Assembly (NCBI GenBank): GCA_022315425.1
Contig: JAIUPT010000019.1
Span: 372,001 to 436,000, forward strand
DNA: 64,000 nucleotides
Reading direction: 5' to 3'
DNA from: Pseudevernia furfuracea
Taxonomy: Eukaryota > Ascomycota > Lecanoromycetes > Lecanorales > Parmeliaceae
Each line of letters begins with the position of its first letter. Positions within the stretch are counted from its first letter, which is position 1. The position numbers were made by a program, and so were the translations under genes. Under the pieces are notes generated by a model. That model saw only the letters and a program-made list of their open reading frames with translations. It had not been told where the DNA came from and made no database searches. Positions 44,607 to 56,014 of this stretch are shown piece by piece.

Positions 44607-45978
44607 TCAGGCAACCCTCGTAGGAATCTTGATCTGGCCCTTCTTTCGATCTTGATGCGGTATCCCATACCTCGCACCCACTCCCTCCTTACTTCTCCCG
44701 TCAGGCCCTACACTCTCAACTCTAATATTCTGGAATCGAAACATCGACCTCTCCGTCTCCACCTTCTTGACCTCCCTTGCCTCCTTCTCTTTCCTCTTCC
44801 TCTCCAGTACCTTCCTGCTCTGGACCCCCTTGGCTTCCTTTTCTTTCTGCAGCAGTATTCTTTCGGCTAGTATTTTACCCTCATGTCTCCATTTCTCCAG
44901 CTGAACTAATTCGGTATGTGGAACGCGGTCTTCGGCTGGCTTGAGCTCATGGTCGAATACTTTGCCAGCGTCACGGCGGGTGAAGTGGCGGGATTCGGAA
45001 ACGGGATGAAAGATCTGTATCTCAGTTGCGCGGTGGACCGGGAGATCATTTATTGATTCATGGGTAATGGGGTCCCTGGGAACAAATGGGGTCGAGGGGA
45101 GCATGCCAAGGACGGCTTTGGCGTAGGAGAAAGCGATTGGTTTTCCCTGGGTTCAGGGGAATTAGCTTCGACATGGGCTTGTACGTACAAAGCGGACGAT
45201 TGGTATGATAGAAGCAAAAGGTGTGTAGATCAGAGAGTTGTAATTATTTCGTAACCATGGTGGAAGTCTTCAAGACTAATCGAATTGGTTTTTCTCATCA
45301 TGGAAATTTGGGCTAGTCTATCCATGGAACAAGTGCATCTTCATTCAAGTAACATACCTGTTTCTCCCATTCCTTCTCTACCGCCTTGAGTCTAACCACA
45401 GCACCAACCCTACTCATCTCCACACCTAGTGTCGCACTGACGGTCCGAACGCTCTTACCCTCTACCATTACCCTTTCATATATTTCATCCTTCAGCTCTT
45501 CACTCAACACATGCTGGCTCCTAAACTGCCGGTTCAAAGGAAACGGTATTAAGTCCTCGGTATTTTCTTTGGGCAGCGCTGGCAAATCCTTGCTCTCCTT
45601 AATCCTAGGTTCTTTGATTGTCCGACTCGTTTTCGGTATGATTTCTCCATCTTCGTTCATCTCTTCGTCTTCACCTGTCTCGTCTTCATCTTCCTCCTTT
45701 TTCTTCTCATTCTTCTCTGACGGCCGATCCTTAGCTCGAACTAGATTACCATTTCTGTCGTAGGCATTGAGATAGTTCGTCGAGCCGGGTAGGGGATGCC
45801 TGAAGACTGAGCCAGGGCCGTTCAGCCAGCGGAACATTTCATCGCGAACTCGAGTAGCACGTTGGGGGGTAGAAGAGAACTGTCGAGTGCGTGTCTGGCA
45901 GATGCATTGGCAGCGATGAGAAGGTGATGGGAATACTTGAGGTGCCTGTAGATATGGGCTGCGTATTTGTGGTGGCAT
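44607..45978 (-). CDS. Mitoribosomal small-subunit protein mS45 (Bot1/MRPS35 family)
   Basis: Exons 45978-45358 and 45146-44607 with a 211-nt intron give 386 residues. The first 45 residues are Arg/Ser/Gln-rich without acids, a mitochondrial targeting sequence. The family signature is clear: EMFRWLNGPGSVFRHPLPGS, then FPLNRQFRSQHVLSEELKDE and VSATLGVEMSRVGAVVRLKA, continuing over the splice junction into GKPIAFSYAKAVLGMLPSTP. The Bot1p family is a component of the small mitoribosomal subunit needed for mitochondrial translation and respiration. The start chosen is MPPQIRSPYL, because the frame upstream only offers a TTG. Confidence 0.88.
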
Positions 45979-46426
45979 TGCCACCAATTGTGATTAAGAG
46001 GATGATTTGGAATTCGATCACCTCTTCAGTAATTAATGCCGCGCTGGACTACAAAGGGGGGATGAATGAGGTTGCAATAAAAGATTGATGGTCGAATAAT
46101 GCTTAGAGTAATCCGAGACTGAACGTTTGGCGGAGAAAATCAACGCCAAGCCCGACCACTGCTCTGGACCTGAGGAGGGCGTCGTCAAGACTTGCTATAT
46201 TAAATTATAGGCCTTCGCAATTATGATTCAATTTGGATCGCTACGAAGGTTCAATGGAAAGACTAGCTACTGATCAAAAGCTCTTATCCTAGGGACACAA
46301 GTACGCCAGGCGCCAGATGCCATCCTCGCCTTGCTGCTTAATGGAACCCGCCCAATCATGCCTGCCGATCCTCCCCCAACATATCACAGGCCTCATTCCG
46401 TCATCTGGCTCGTTCCTACAGCTTGC
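45979..46426. other. Intergenic, no gene seen
   Basis: Promoter side of the mS45 gene and 3' flank of the BAX-inhibitor-family gene. Confidence 0.45.
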
Positions 46427-47363
46427 CTAGTTGTTTTGCTGGCTGTTGAGTATCCTGAGAATGGCAAGGAACAAGTTGATAATGTCCAGGTAAAGAGAGA
46501 TAGCCGCAGCAATCTCCTCCTCAACATGATAATGACGCATAATAAGCTGAGTGTCCACCAAGATATATCCACTGAAGATGAGCGCTGCCACGGATCCGTA
46601 GATGAGCTCGGCAGTGCTGTTGTAGGGAAAGAAGGCTGCCACAAATCCAAAAAGGACGAGTATCCATAGACCTCCGAACAAGTAGGGCATCCAATTTGTG
46701 AAGTCATATTTCGTTTGGCAAGCGAACAGGGTCAGAGCAACGAAGATGCCAGCCGTCAGTACGAGAGCCAAGAGGACAATCTGCGAATCGTAGAAAGTCA
46801 CGATAACGGATATGGAGTAGGCTTCCAAGAGGGTGAAGCCGCTGAGAAAAAGAAGGTTCGTAGGATAGGATTTGCGTTTCCAGAACGTCAAGAGCATGAA
46901 TCCGATGGCGCCGAAGAGCGAGACCCACATCATCCACTGATTTGATCGAATCCAGTGGTAGTAAGATGGGCTGAAGTAGGAGACGGAGCTGACAGCCATA
47001 GTGGCTAGAATTTGAGCAGTCCTAAATATGTCAGATTCAAGGTGCAGCTCTGGGTTGATGTCCTTGGTTGACTTACAGGATGGCGTAGACTTTGCGAACG
47101 AACTGCATGCGAATGGGTAGCGTGGCTTCAGCGACAGAGCCACCGAACTATACAAGAGTCAGAAAGGATACTAAAGTAGAGAGCATATAGAGTCGAGCAT
47201 TCCTTACCTTGAAGTCATCAGGAACATTATCGTCTTCGCCTCGTGGGGCCCCAAGCATAGGATCACTGGCCTCAGCCTGGTATGATGGTGGGGCTTGAGA
47301 GTAGGATGGCTCGTCGAACGAGTCCTGCTGCGGAGCGGGTTGGTATTTGGTGTTGGCAGCCAT
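46427..47363 (-). CDS. BAX-inhibitor-1/lifeguard family membrane protein
   Basis: Exons 47363-47208, 47147-47077 and 47021-46427 (introns 60 and 55 nt) give 273 residues. A Pro/Gln-rich cytoplasmic head (about 50 residues) precedes FGGSVAEATLPIRMQFVRKV and seven hydrophobic helices, ending with the conserved DTQLIMRHYHVEEEIAAAIS and YLDIINLFLAILRIL. The DTQ-L-M and the C-terminal YLDIINLF motif are characteristic of TMBIM/lifeguard proteins, which modulate calcium leak and cell death at Golgi, ER or vacuole membranes. The role in this fungus is inferred. Confidence 0.92.
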
Positions 47364-47848
47364 TTTGAGGAACTTTGGAGACGATGGCGGTTGGTGAGAG
47401 ACAGCGAAGGGAAATGGTAAGTTGTTAAGGCGGCGAAGTTGCTTGAATCATGCGCCTCGCGGCGCTACTCTAACCCATTCCAGCTGAAACGAATACGAAA
47501 TGCCAAGCCTAAAATCTCATTCATCAGCCTGGAATTTACAAGAAGATTACAAAACAGCTCCCACGAGCTTAGAATATAAGTACTCGTAACCGCATAAAAA
47601 CAGTGCTATCAGCCGAACCTTGAACTCTCTTTCTTGCTGTTTTATGCCATCATTCGATTACTTCTAATTAATCAAGGTCATCTATCTGATGGAGAAGTGA
47701 TCGCTGTCCACCTCACACATTGATAAACGCATATATCTGACAGGGGATGAACTCACGACATACATAGGCGTAAAGCAGAAGCAACTTTAGCCGTTTTCCT
47801 CCTCTCCCGTCTTCGACAATATCAAGTTCGCACGGTAGTTTGAATCCC
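47364..47848. other. Intergenic, no gene seen
   Basis: Promoter of the BAX-inhibitor-family gene and 3' flank of the rhodopsin-domain gene. Confidence 0.45.
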
Positions 47849-49267
47849 CTACTCGCCTTCTTTTGTCCCTCCCACAGCCGATACCTCGTCTGTTGACACA
47901 TACATTCCAGTCACAACCACCTTCTCCTTCTTCTCCGAAAAACTAACACTTCCCCTACCGCCGTCTTCCCAAACGGATGCCTCCGACGAGAACTGCAGTG
48001 GCCGTAGCCCGCTTTCCACACGGCTTCCGCGGTGCGGCGACCTGTTGGCGTAGGGATTGGAGGCGGAGGATACGAACAAGGAAGTTTTTTGATGGAATAG
48101 TTTGAAGAATTGCGGGACGATGGGCAGCGAGGCACAAAAGATGGCCGTCGTGATTTCGGCGATGCTGGCAAAACATTCCCATTAGCGAGAGAGCTAAAAG
48201 GTTATCTAGGGAGGGTGCGTACGTCCACATGCCGTGCTGTAGGCGTAAGAAGGTTAGATCTGAGCCATGGATAATCTGGACGGAGTAGGAGAGGCGCATG
48301 ATGCCGGCGAAGTTGGCGCTAGAAGCTATCAGTTACTTCTTTTCTTAGTAAGTATGGTGAGAATGGCTTTACAAGATGCCGGCCACGAAGGCCATGGACA
48401 CGATGAGCTTCTTTTGGATTGGCAGCTTCAGGTGCCAGATGGTCCAGAGCGGCAGAATCAGGATCAGAACATCGGACAGGACGTTGATGGCGCCTGTGAC
48501 GACGGGGTTGAGGTTCGTGTCGATACAGACCCCTTGGATCGACTTGTTCCATGCTTTGGGCACAGGGCTGCACTGGAAAATGACAGACAGGACATTGGCA
48601 AGGTAGAAACTGACGTTTAGCCAGACGAGGGTCTGAATGAGCCAGAAGACAAGACCGCGCTTGGTGGGTACGAAGATGCGCTTGAGTTGAAGGAGAATTG
48701 TGAGCTTCGCGGCCAGGATTGTCGGCGCGTAGAAGATTAGCTTGATGTAAGACAACTTGGATGGTCATTAGCTCTTCCTCTACCGGATCGGTTCTTAGCC
48801 AGTAGTGAGAGAACTTCTAGTATACCTTCAACAAAAGCCTCATATTAACCAAGGGAACGTCCCACTGGTGCCGGCCAAAACCTTCCTGAATCTCGAGGGC
48901 GGTCAATACGCAGGTCTCTACTAGTCCCAGCTGCCGCTGCGATCAGCCGGTTGACTTCTGAATGAACATGACGTCTGTCTACCCATGATAGAACACAGGT
49001 ACCTAGCCATGTTAAGCATGTGGTTTTGACTGGGAGATCAATTCCCAAACAGCGAAGAAACTTACAGTCTTCAACCCGTATCCTCTTGGTCGGCCCGCAA
49101 AAAGTTATGGCCAGGCGGACAACTACGGCGGACGTAGCCAGCAGAAGACACAGGACCGCTGTGACGACGAACGCTGGGCTTAGCGAGTACGGATTCACGA
49201 AATTTGGTGTGACACCCGATGGTGGAGAGAGAGCAGGGACACGATCATTGGGATTGTTGCTGTACAT
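47849..49267 (-). CDS. Fungal rhodopsin-domain (PTH11-like) integral membrane protein
   Basis: Six exons, 49267-49066, 49002-48983, 48930-48826, 48755-48373, 48318-48223 and 48164-47849, give 373 residues; every junction keeps frame. The pattern is that of the fungal rhodopsin-like domain: RVEDCTCVLSWLG after helix 1-2, GFGRHQWDVPL, SYIKLIFYAPTILAAKLTIL, FQCSPVPKAWNKSIQGVCID, an LPIQKKLIVSMAF segment and a last helix before a cytoplasmic tail (SNPYANRSPHRGS). The extracellular CFEM domain of true PTH11 is absent. Such proteins are often called candidate G-protein-coupled receptors, without proof. Exon 2 is only 20 nt. Confidence 0.85.
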
Positions 49268-50458
49268 GATGCTGGTTGTGCTGACAACGAAAAAGATCGT
49301 TGAATGTTACGCGCAGGTAAACAGTGGAAGTATGAGTGAATCTGATACTTTTGTAGGGCCATCTTTCAAGGCTGTCAGCTTCATACAAACAGCAGTTTGA
49401 AGGCACAGCAGTCCTTGGAGTCGACTCCTAGACCTCACTGGATCGCCTAGTCGCACTGCGGCACAAGCAAAGTCCTTATTGTGGTGATAAGGGATCACTA
49501 CAGATGTACCTCTTGATCGGAGATCCACTCATTTCTGTAGTCACCCACCCCTCAGAGTGTCTCAAGCAAAAATCAGGGCTGATACATCTGAAACTTCAGC
49601 TGCACACCCTCCGAGCTCCCACTCCAGACCATGTCATCCGGCAAATTAAAGGGGGCGGGGAAACGCCTAGGGGACTGCACATATCTCGAAGGATTTTGCA
49701 TACATACAGTACCATCCTCCACGTGTACCTATGAGACCATCATGAAAGGGCAGCAGACGCATTCACAGCCACTGAAGATGGATCCAATGCATTCCCGTAC
49801 AAAAAGCTGTATGTGAATGGGTCAACGTGTCAGCGTTCATTTGGTCAGGCTGAGTTGTCAGCCTCGTCAAAGTGGGTAGAAAGCAATAGAGTAACACTCA
49901 AAAAAACAATCTCCTATCCGTACCTATCACTAAAGCCCTAGATCAAAGAAGGCGCGGGAATTTCCGGCGAAGAGGACTTTCCTTGTTGCAGTGTTTTCTG
50001 TAGGCATATGACATTTCGAGACGAATCTTCATCTTTGTGTCTGAATTAAATATCGAATTCTCCCCTAGACGAAGCGGCAGGATGACGTTGCTCCAAGGAA
50101 GTAACGCTCTCGAGGATTCGAGCGAAGATGTTCCTTTAAGACCAATGCAAATCTTTAGTCGAGTAAATTTCAAAGAGTCGTTAAAAGTAGTCCAACTTTT
50201 TTTTACATCTCCGCTAGTTAATTTTTGGTTCCTTAAGGTATACCTTACTCTACTTAAAGTGCATGCACAATTTTTGTAGGCAACATTTCAGGGAATATTT
50301 TGAATGCACGCTGAAGAGGAGCAATAAGAAACATTATCAACAGCCAGCACACCCTATGAATGCTCAAAGATCGGTCCCATCTTTCCAAGCCCACGCCATG
50401 GCCTGTCTCGAAACTCTGATAATCATGTCTTCCTCTGGCCATTTTCCTAGGCCAATTC
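49268..50458. other. Intergenic, no gene seen
   Basis: No recognisable gene. A small open frame at 49631-49816 (61 codons) has no family. The part at 50150-50280 is AT-rich. Confidence 0.45.
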
Positions 50459-51835
50459 CTAGGCCATTCCGCCATTCGTGTCGTCAATGGCGGTGCTCTG
50501 CTCTCTCGTCATCCGACCTTCAGCCTCCCTCAACTGGCTCTCACGTGCCAGCAGCTCCTGTCTCTTCTCATTGATCTCACGTTGCACCTTGATCTCGATC
50601 TCTCGAAGCTTCTCTTCCTCGCGACGTAGTTGCTCCTCCTTAAGGCGTACAGACTGGGAGGCCAGATCGTCGGGGTTCAGCGAGGAGTCACTGTAATTTC
50701 CGTTAGCTGTCGTCCGATTATCGATCGGGTCAAATGGCCAAAACGTACACAGAACCTCCGTCAACGCTCTTGCTGAGTTTCTCCGTTCGGTAATTCTCAT
50801 AGAGGAAGTCGTGGGTGATCTCCTTCAGATCCGCCAGATGGCTATGTAGCAGTGCGCTTCTAATAGCGAGGAAATCGGAGTGGCGTGGATTATCAATCTC
50901 GACCACGCCCCATGGATATTGTCTTGCTCGCACTCGTCGTCCTCCAATCTCGACCACCTCCTCGGAGCCTACAATAGCGAATGGCATCAAGCCTCGCAAC
51001 TCTGCATTCTCTTCAACTGTATCCTCATCATCCTCTTCAATATCGTAGGGGAAGTTGTACACTGGTATGCGGTAGTGTTCAATATCCTCCATGACCAGCT
51101 TCTTCGACTCGGCAAGTTCAGCTGGGGTGAGCGAATCTGCTTTGCCAATGACGGGGATGACGTTGACACGCGGTGAAAGGCGCTTCATCAATTCGATGTC
51201 CAATTCGCGAAGACTACAGCAAAATGTCAGTGAGGATGTAGGCTTGCTGGGTACTTTTTTCGTACCCATGGCCTGTTGGAGTAATGAAATAGAGCAGAGC
51301 ATGCACTCGATTGTCTCTGAACCTAGGATTACGCTTGATGCGTGACTCCTCAGCCAGGATATCATCGTATTGTCGTTCAAGATGTCCCACGATCTCGGAA
51401 AAGCTCGCTTCGTTGTCAATCTGGTCACCGAATCCCGGCGTATCCACAATTGTCAAAGATATGCGGGTGCCCTCCTCATCAAGCTCCAGCTCAACAGTGA
51501 TCGGCTTGATTCTAACGCCATCCTCGATGTGAGCACGTTCTGGATCATCGTCGGTGTCTTTGCTCTGTAGAACGCGCTTTCCGCATAATGTATTAACGAA
51601 GGTAGTGCGTCCTGGAATCGGCATGGATTAGCATCCATTGCTTGAGCAATCTTCATTCAAGTAAGGTATACCTGTCCCCGAAGCACCGCAGACCATCAAG
51701 CAGAATTGGATACCCTTTTTCACGTTCTTCTTGCGACGCATCTTGATCTGTGATTTTCTCTTTAGCATAATGATGCTTCGCCGGTGCTCGTGAAGCTGTT
51801 GGTTGGACATTTACCGCGTTCAAGTTGGACGACAT
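50459..51835 (-). CDS. aspA: Septin, Cdc11/AspA type
   Basis: Five exons, 51835-51815, 51747-51672, 51611-51266, 51213-50749 and 50690-50459, give 379 residues. The first exon is only seven codons (MSSNLNA); splicing out the 67-nt intron with a GCTAAAG branch site joins it to IKMRRKKNVKKGIQFCLMVC. The P-loop is GASGTGRTT (28-36), with Arg in place of the usual Lys, a hallmark of the Cdc11 group. G3 is DTPGFGD (89-95) and G4 is GKAD. The septin unique element and a C-terminal coiled coil (REEEKLREIEIKVQREINE) follow. Septins form heteropolymers at septa and hyphal branch sites; Cdc11-type subunits sit at rod ends. Confidence 0.92.
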
Positions 51836-52186
51836 GCTGAAGGGTTTTATCTTGGTTTCAATGGATTGTTGTCTCAGATGAGGAATGTAAGGTAACAATG
51901 TGGTGGAATGCTTCAGTGTTTTGACGATCAGAAGTACCTTACTGCTGCCCACAAAACTGCTAAAGGGGGTTTCCTCGTGGCGCTATTGAAAGCTGCGGGT
52001 GCTCATTAGCGTCGTTGCGAAATACGAAGCCCCCCGCCAACATCACCTGTTTATTTCCGCGCCATGACTTTTACATAAGTAACACAATATGATTATTTTG
52101 TATCTTCATACTCATGACCTGCTTTTGGACCGGCTGCCGGACTCACCTTGGGCATCTACCGCCATAAGCTCATCAAAGCCCCGGCC
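51836..52186. promoter_or_regulatory. Divergent promoter between septin and PROPPIN genes
   Basis: 351 bp between the start codons of two divergent core genes. No specific factor site was identified. Confidence 0.5.
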
Positions 52187-53545
52187 ATGAACACCCGGCC
52201 AGCAATCGACGAGTCTACAGGGCCTGTGTCTCTTTCTGTTGCCTTCAATCAGGACAATAGCTGCTTCTCCGTCGGACTCGACACTGGCTTTTGTGGTGAG
52301 TATGCATTTTTTTATTTCAAAAAACTTTTGCTGACTTGGACCACTTCAGTCTTCAGGTCAGAACCATGCGAGCTCCAGGTTTCTCAAGGTACGATGATTA
52401 GACGAATGGATCGTACATTAAATCTGTCGTGGTTGACATTGAGGTCATAGATTTCAATGCGGGCATTGGAATGGCGGAGATGCTTGGACGAGCCAACTAC
52501 ATTGCCATAGTGGGTGGAGGAAGGCAGCCGAAGTTCCCACAGAACAAGGTTGGTAAGACTCGGAATGGGAGCTCTGTCGACGAGGAAGCCAAACTTATCA
52601 TTTCTCTCATAGGTGATACTATGGGATGATGCGAAGAAAAAAGCAATCTTCACCCTCGAGTTCCGCTCCCAGGTCCATCGCGTAAGGCTTTCCAAATCCC
52701 GCATCGTTGTGGCTCTTCAGAACAGCGTACACCTCTATGCTTTCTCTTCTCCACCGCAGAAGCTGTCAGTCTTCGAAACCGCCGACAATCCAACAGGGCT
52801 CTGCTGCCTTGGATCTAAGGTCATAGCGTTCCCCGGACGCACCCCAGGACAGGTACAGATCGTGGAGATTGGCAACGGAAATGTCAGCATCATACCAGCT
52901 CATGGGACGCCACTCAGGGCCTTGGAACTAAGTCCAGATGGAGAAATAGTGGCAACTGCAAGTGAGACTGGGACGCTGATACGGGTATTCTCAGCCGCCA
53001 ATTGCACTCGCCTCGAAGAATTGCGCAGGGGGGTAGACCCCGCGGTCATCTACTCGATTGCCATATCACCAAACAGCGCTCTCTTGGCCGTCACCTCTGA
53101 CAAATCAACCATGCACATTTTCGACCTTCCCTCTTCAGGTCGGTCTCGTAATGGCTCGATGGTATCAAATAGACCACATCGTAACTCCAACAGTTCATCC
53201 GCCACCGGCAGTGCAGACGAAGGGAATAAGCAGAAGTGGGGCATTTTGGGCAAGATACCGCTGCTACCCCGGGTATTTTCAGATGTCTATTCAATCACGT
53301 CCGCCCATTTCGAAACCGACGATGATCCTCAAACAGACCTTGGAAAGAGCGTGGCGATGCCAATACCAGGCATACCCGGTGGCAAACCAAGGAAAGGTGT
53401 CATAGGGTGGAGGGACGATTACACGATCCTTGTCATTGGCGCTGGGAGGGATGGTCAGTGGGAAAAGTTCATTATAGGGGAAGGAGAAGACGGCAGGAGG
53501 CACCTAGTGAGAAATGGATGGAAGAGATATTTGGGGAAGAATTGA
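52187..53545 (+). CDS. hsv2: PROPPIN, Hsv2/Atg18 family WD-repeat protein
   Basis: Exons 52187-52295, 52350-52388, 52451-52548 and 52613-53545 (introns 54, 62 and 64 nt) give 392 residues. Starts SVAFNQDNSCFSVGLDTGF, the usual first blade, and contains the phosphoinositide-binding LRRG (219-222, in TRLEELRRGVDPAVIYSIAI) and SPNSALLAVTSDKSTMHIFD. PROPPINs bind PI3P and PI(3,5)P2 on autophagic, endosomal and vacuolar membranes. LRRG rather than FRRG and the overall length favour the Hsv2/WIPI3 branch (micro- or nucleophagy) over Atg18 itself. A 45-residue polar insert (about 263-305) corresponds to the membrane loop of blade 6. Confidence 0.88.
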
Positions 53546-54017
53546 CGGATCGTGACTATATGAATATGGATGTTCCCGAAACACGGGCAAACGGCATGAG
53601 GAGTTTGGAAGGACGATGGCGTGGGCATCTTGATAAGTATGGCGCCATGTACCATATTTGCTGGTCTTCTGAACAGAGGGATAACTCTGCTAGAAGGCAC
53701 TTTGGATACAGACCACAGACCCCAATGCAACCCCTCGATTAGGACTGCAGTTTGCTTAATTTTGTTCCTGCCTTGTCTGCATAATTTGCTGTCTCCCTTT
53801 TGGAGATTCCTCGTGCTCCGAAAGGTTCGACGCGAGAACTGCCCATGCTCTTTCTCGTCTGTAGACAACGACTTGTCGTTACCAACGTCTGGCAACCGAA
53901 GTGGCCACCGGATCCCGGCTCGACCCGTAGCTAAGAGTCTGTGGATTTTGATGTCCAGAAGCACACATAGACTGGTGGCCATAGTCGTAACTATATCTTT
54001 CATGATGACCAGGCCGT
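53546..54017. other. Convergent 3' flanks, no gene seen
   Basis: The PROPPIN gene (plus) and IST3 gene (minus) converge here. A long plus-strand frame crossing 53621-54553 is a shadow of IST3. Confidence 0.6.
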
Positions 54018-54870
54018 TCAAGGGCTTCTCGACCTCCGCCTACGACTATGACGAGGCCCATCACCATGGCCCGGTCTGCGTCTGTCATCCTTCCCCCCAT
54101 CCGCATCACCCCTTCCTCTCTCCCGATGCTCACGTCGATGACTATGATGGTGATGCTTATGTTTACGCTCCTTCTTCTTCCCTCCATCCTTCAGCCTCGC
54201 CAGCGCCTGCGCAACCCCCTCCCTCTTTTCCTGAACCAGGTAATCCTTCATCGGATCATCGTCATCATGATCCCTCAGCAACTTCTGCAGCTCGACTTCT
54301 TCCTTCACCATCGGTCTCCTCTCCCCCTCGCTCTCTTCGCTCTCCTTGCCGGCCGGTCCGCCGTGCAAGCCCCTCTCCCGCTCCTCTTCTTCCTCGCCAT
54401 CTTTCCGCTTGTATCTCGTGTGGTCCACCTTCAACACCCTCCCCATCACGCTCGCGCCGCCGAGATTGTCCACCGCAAGGTCTGTGGAGCGCTGGTCTTC
54501 ATATTTCAAGAACGCGAACCCTTTGCTCTTTCCGGACTCTTTGTCGCGGATGAGGTTGATGTAGGTCGGTTCGCCGAACTGGGAGAAGATGGTTAGGATA
54601 TCGCCTTCGGAGAGGTCAAAGGGCAGGCCGCCTATGTAGACGTAGGCTGTGTCTCTGCTCAGAGTTAGCTGTTGGTTCAGTTAGGCGTGGAGTAGCTTGG
54701 GTAGTACCTATAATCGGCATGCCAAGATGCGTCTGTAGAGCTGGATGGAGAGGAAGTAGTCAGTGTTCAGATAAGTTAAATCGGAGGACGGGGGCTAGTG
54801 GTGAGCGAGCGTACACTCCGTTTTCTAGTTCGCGCTTGTTGAGGTTTTGAATCTCGCGAATGGTATTCAT
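54018..54870 (-). CDS. ist3: Spliceosomal U2 snRNP/RES protein IST3 (Snu17, Cwf29, RBMX2 type)
   Basis: Exons 54870-54815, 54740-54708 and 54654-54018 (introns 74 and 53 nt) give 241 residues. The N-terminus MNTIREIQNLNKRELENGV and SWHADYRDTAYVYIGGLPFD, with RNP2 (VYIGGL) and RNP1 (KGFAFLKY), are those of IST3. The RRM ends VDHTRYKRKDGEEEEE, the C-terminal helix by which IST3 holds Pml1 and Bud13 in the RES (retention and splicing) complex. The long Lys/His/Arg-rich tail ending SRRRRSRSP is an RS-like extension found in filamentous fungi and animals but not in yeast. Exon 2 is 33 nt. Confidence 0.9.
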
Positions 54871-56014
54871 GCTGACAACCGAGGTTGAGAGTGAGTATTA
54901 ACTTGATGGCTTACCAGCCAGGACATGATGTCTAGTCGGTCATCAGAAGACTGATGGAAAAGTCAAAGCAGTGGAGAGAATGAGTGTTGGCAATCACTGC
55001 TATGACTTGGCTGGTGAAGAAGACAGAAATCTGCCCCCAGCTCAGTGTGGTGCTCCGAGGATGCCGCTTTTAAGGGTGGGGTGATGTAGCAGCCCGGAAG
55101 GCCAAACCCAAATCCCAAGCTAGCCACCTAGTCAACATTTAGCACCAAAATCAGTAAGCAGTACCTACATCCGAGCCCATATCCGATCCGTCACAGGGCA
55201 ATATTTCTCTTTGCTAGTTTGGCGCCGTCGCGGAAGCTATTGGCCGTGAAATTCGGGACAAACGAAGGGACGGGCTGCTATTAAGGCAGCGCCAAGGACT
55301 GCCTACACATATGTATCATAGCTTGTTCAGATTGCGAGAAGACACTCGGTCTAGGAGAAATGCCGTTTCTGCATGGTACCGGACTATTTCAACGAGCTGA
55401 GCGGTTCGGTACAAACGTTGATCCTGTAGGGAAACTATATCGTTTGGATCTGGCGTATTTGAATGCCTGCAAGCTGTCGAGCTGCGTCCCACTTTTATCC
55501 TTGTGGGCCTTCAACCCCTAATATTACAGTCTGTTAGCGCCTGGGCGCCCTCAAAAACGACCTTGATATCACATGTCCTGAGGCTTCAACTTGAAATCCC
55601 GGGGAATGCATGACACATAAAAGCATACAATACAGGGACCTCTGCTGCCGAGGTTGAACTTCATTCGCCATGTGTGTGGGAAGATTTCAAAGTTTTCGAC
55701 GCCTCCACCGACCAAGATATATCTCGGAGATAATACTCCAGTTCCGAATAATACTCCAGTTCCGAGGCCAGAATCCTGTATTGAAATTACAGACAAAACA
55801 CGGAAACCAGATGGTTCAAATACAGCAAGCAAGACGAAAATAGAAGCTTGAGTTATCCATCGTCGTTCAGCCGATTATGGCATGTTTCTCCTATCGTCAT
55901 TCATTCCAGATACATGATCTCCTTTTTTTGCATCAACAAGGTTTGGGGTCGAACAGCAACATTCCGTCTATCACGATACGCCACTTCTACTAGATCCTCT
56001 CCGTCAGAACGTTG
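54871..56014. other. Intergenic with short tandem repeat
   Basis: Promoter side of IST3, which may include an intron in its 5' leader (a GTAAGC donor follows an upstream ATG at about 54927). No gene seen beyond that. Confidence 0.45.
55730..55765 (+). repeat. 18-bp tandem duplication
   Basis: ATAATACTCCAGTTCCGA occurs twice in direct succession without mismatch. Confidence 0.9.

Noticed and set aside
49631..49816. 61-codon small frame
   Set aside because: No family, no promoter or splice signals; length is expected by chance.
53621..54553. 310-codon plus-strand frame rich in Pro, Ser and His
   Set aside because: It is the complement of the Arg/Lys/His-rich tail of IST3, a shadow frame.
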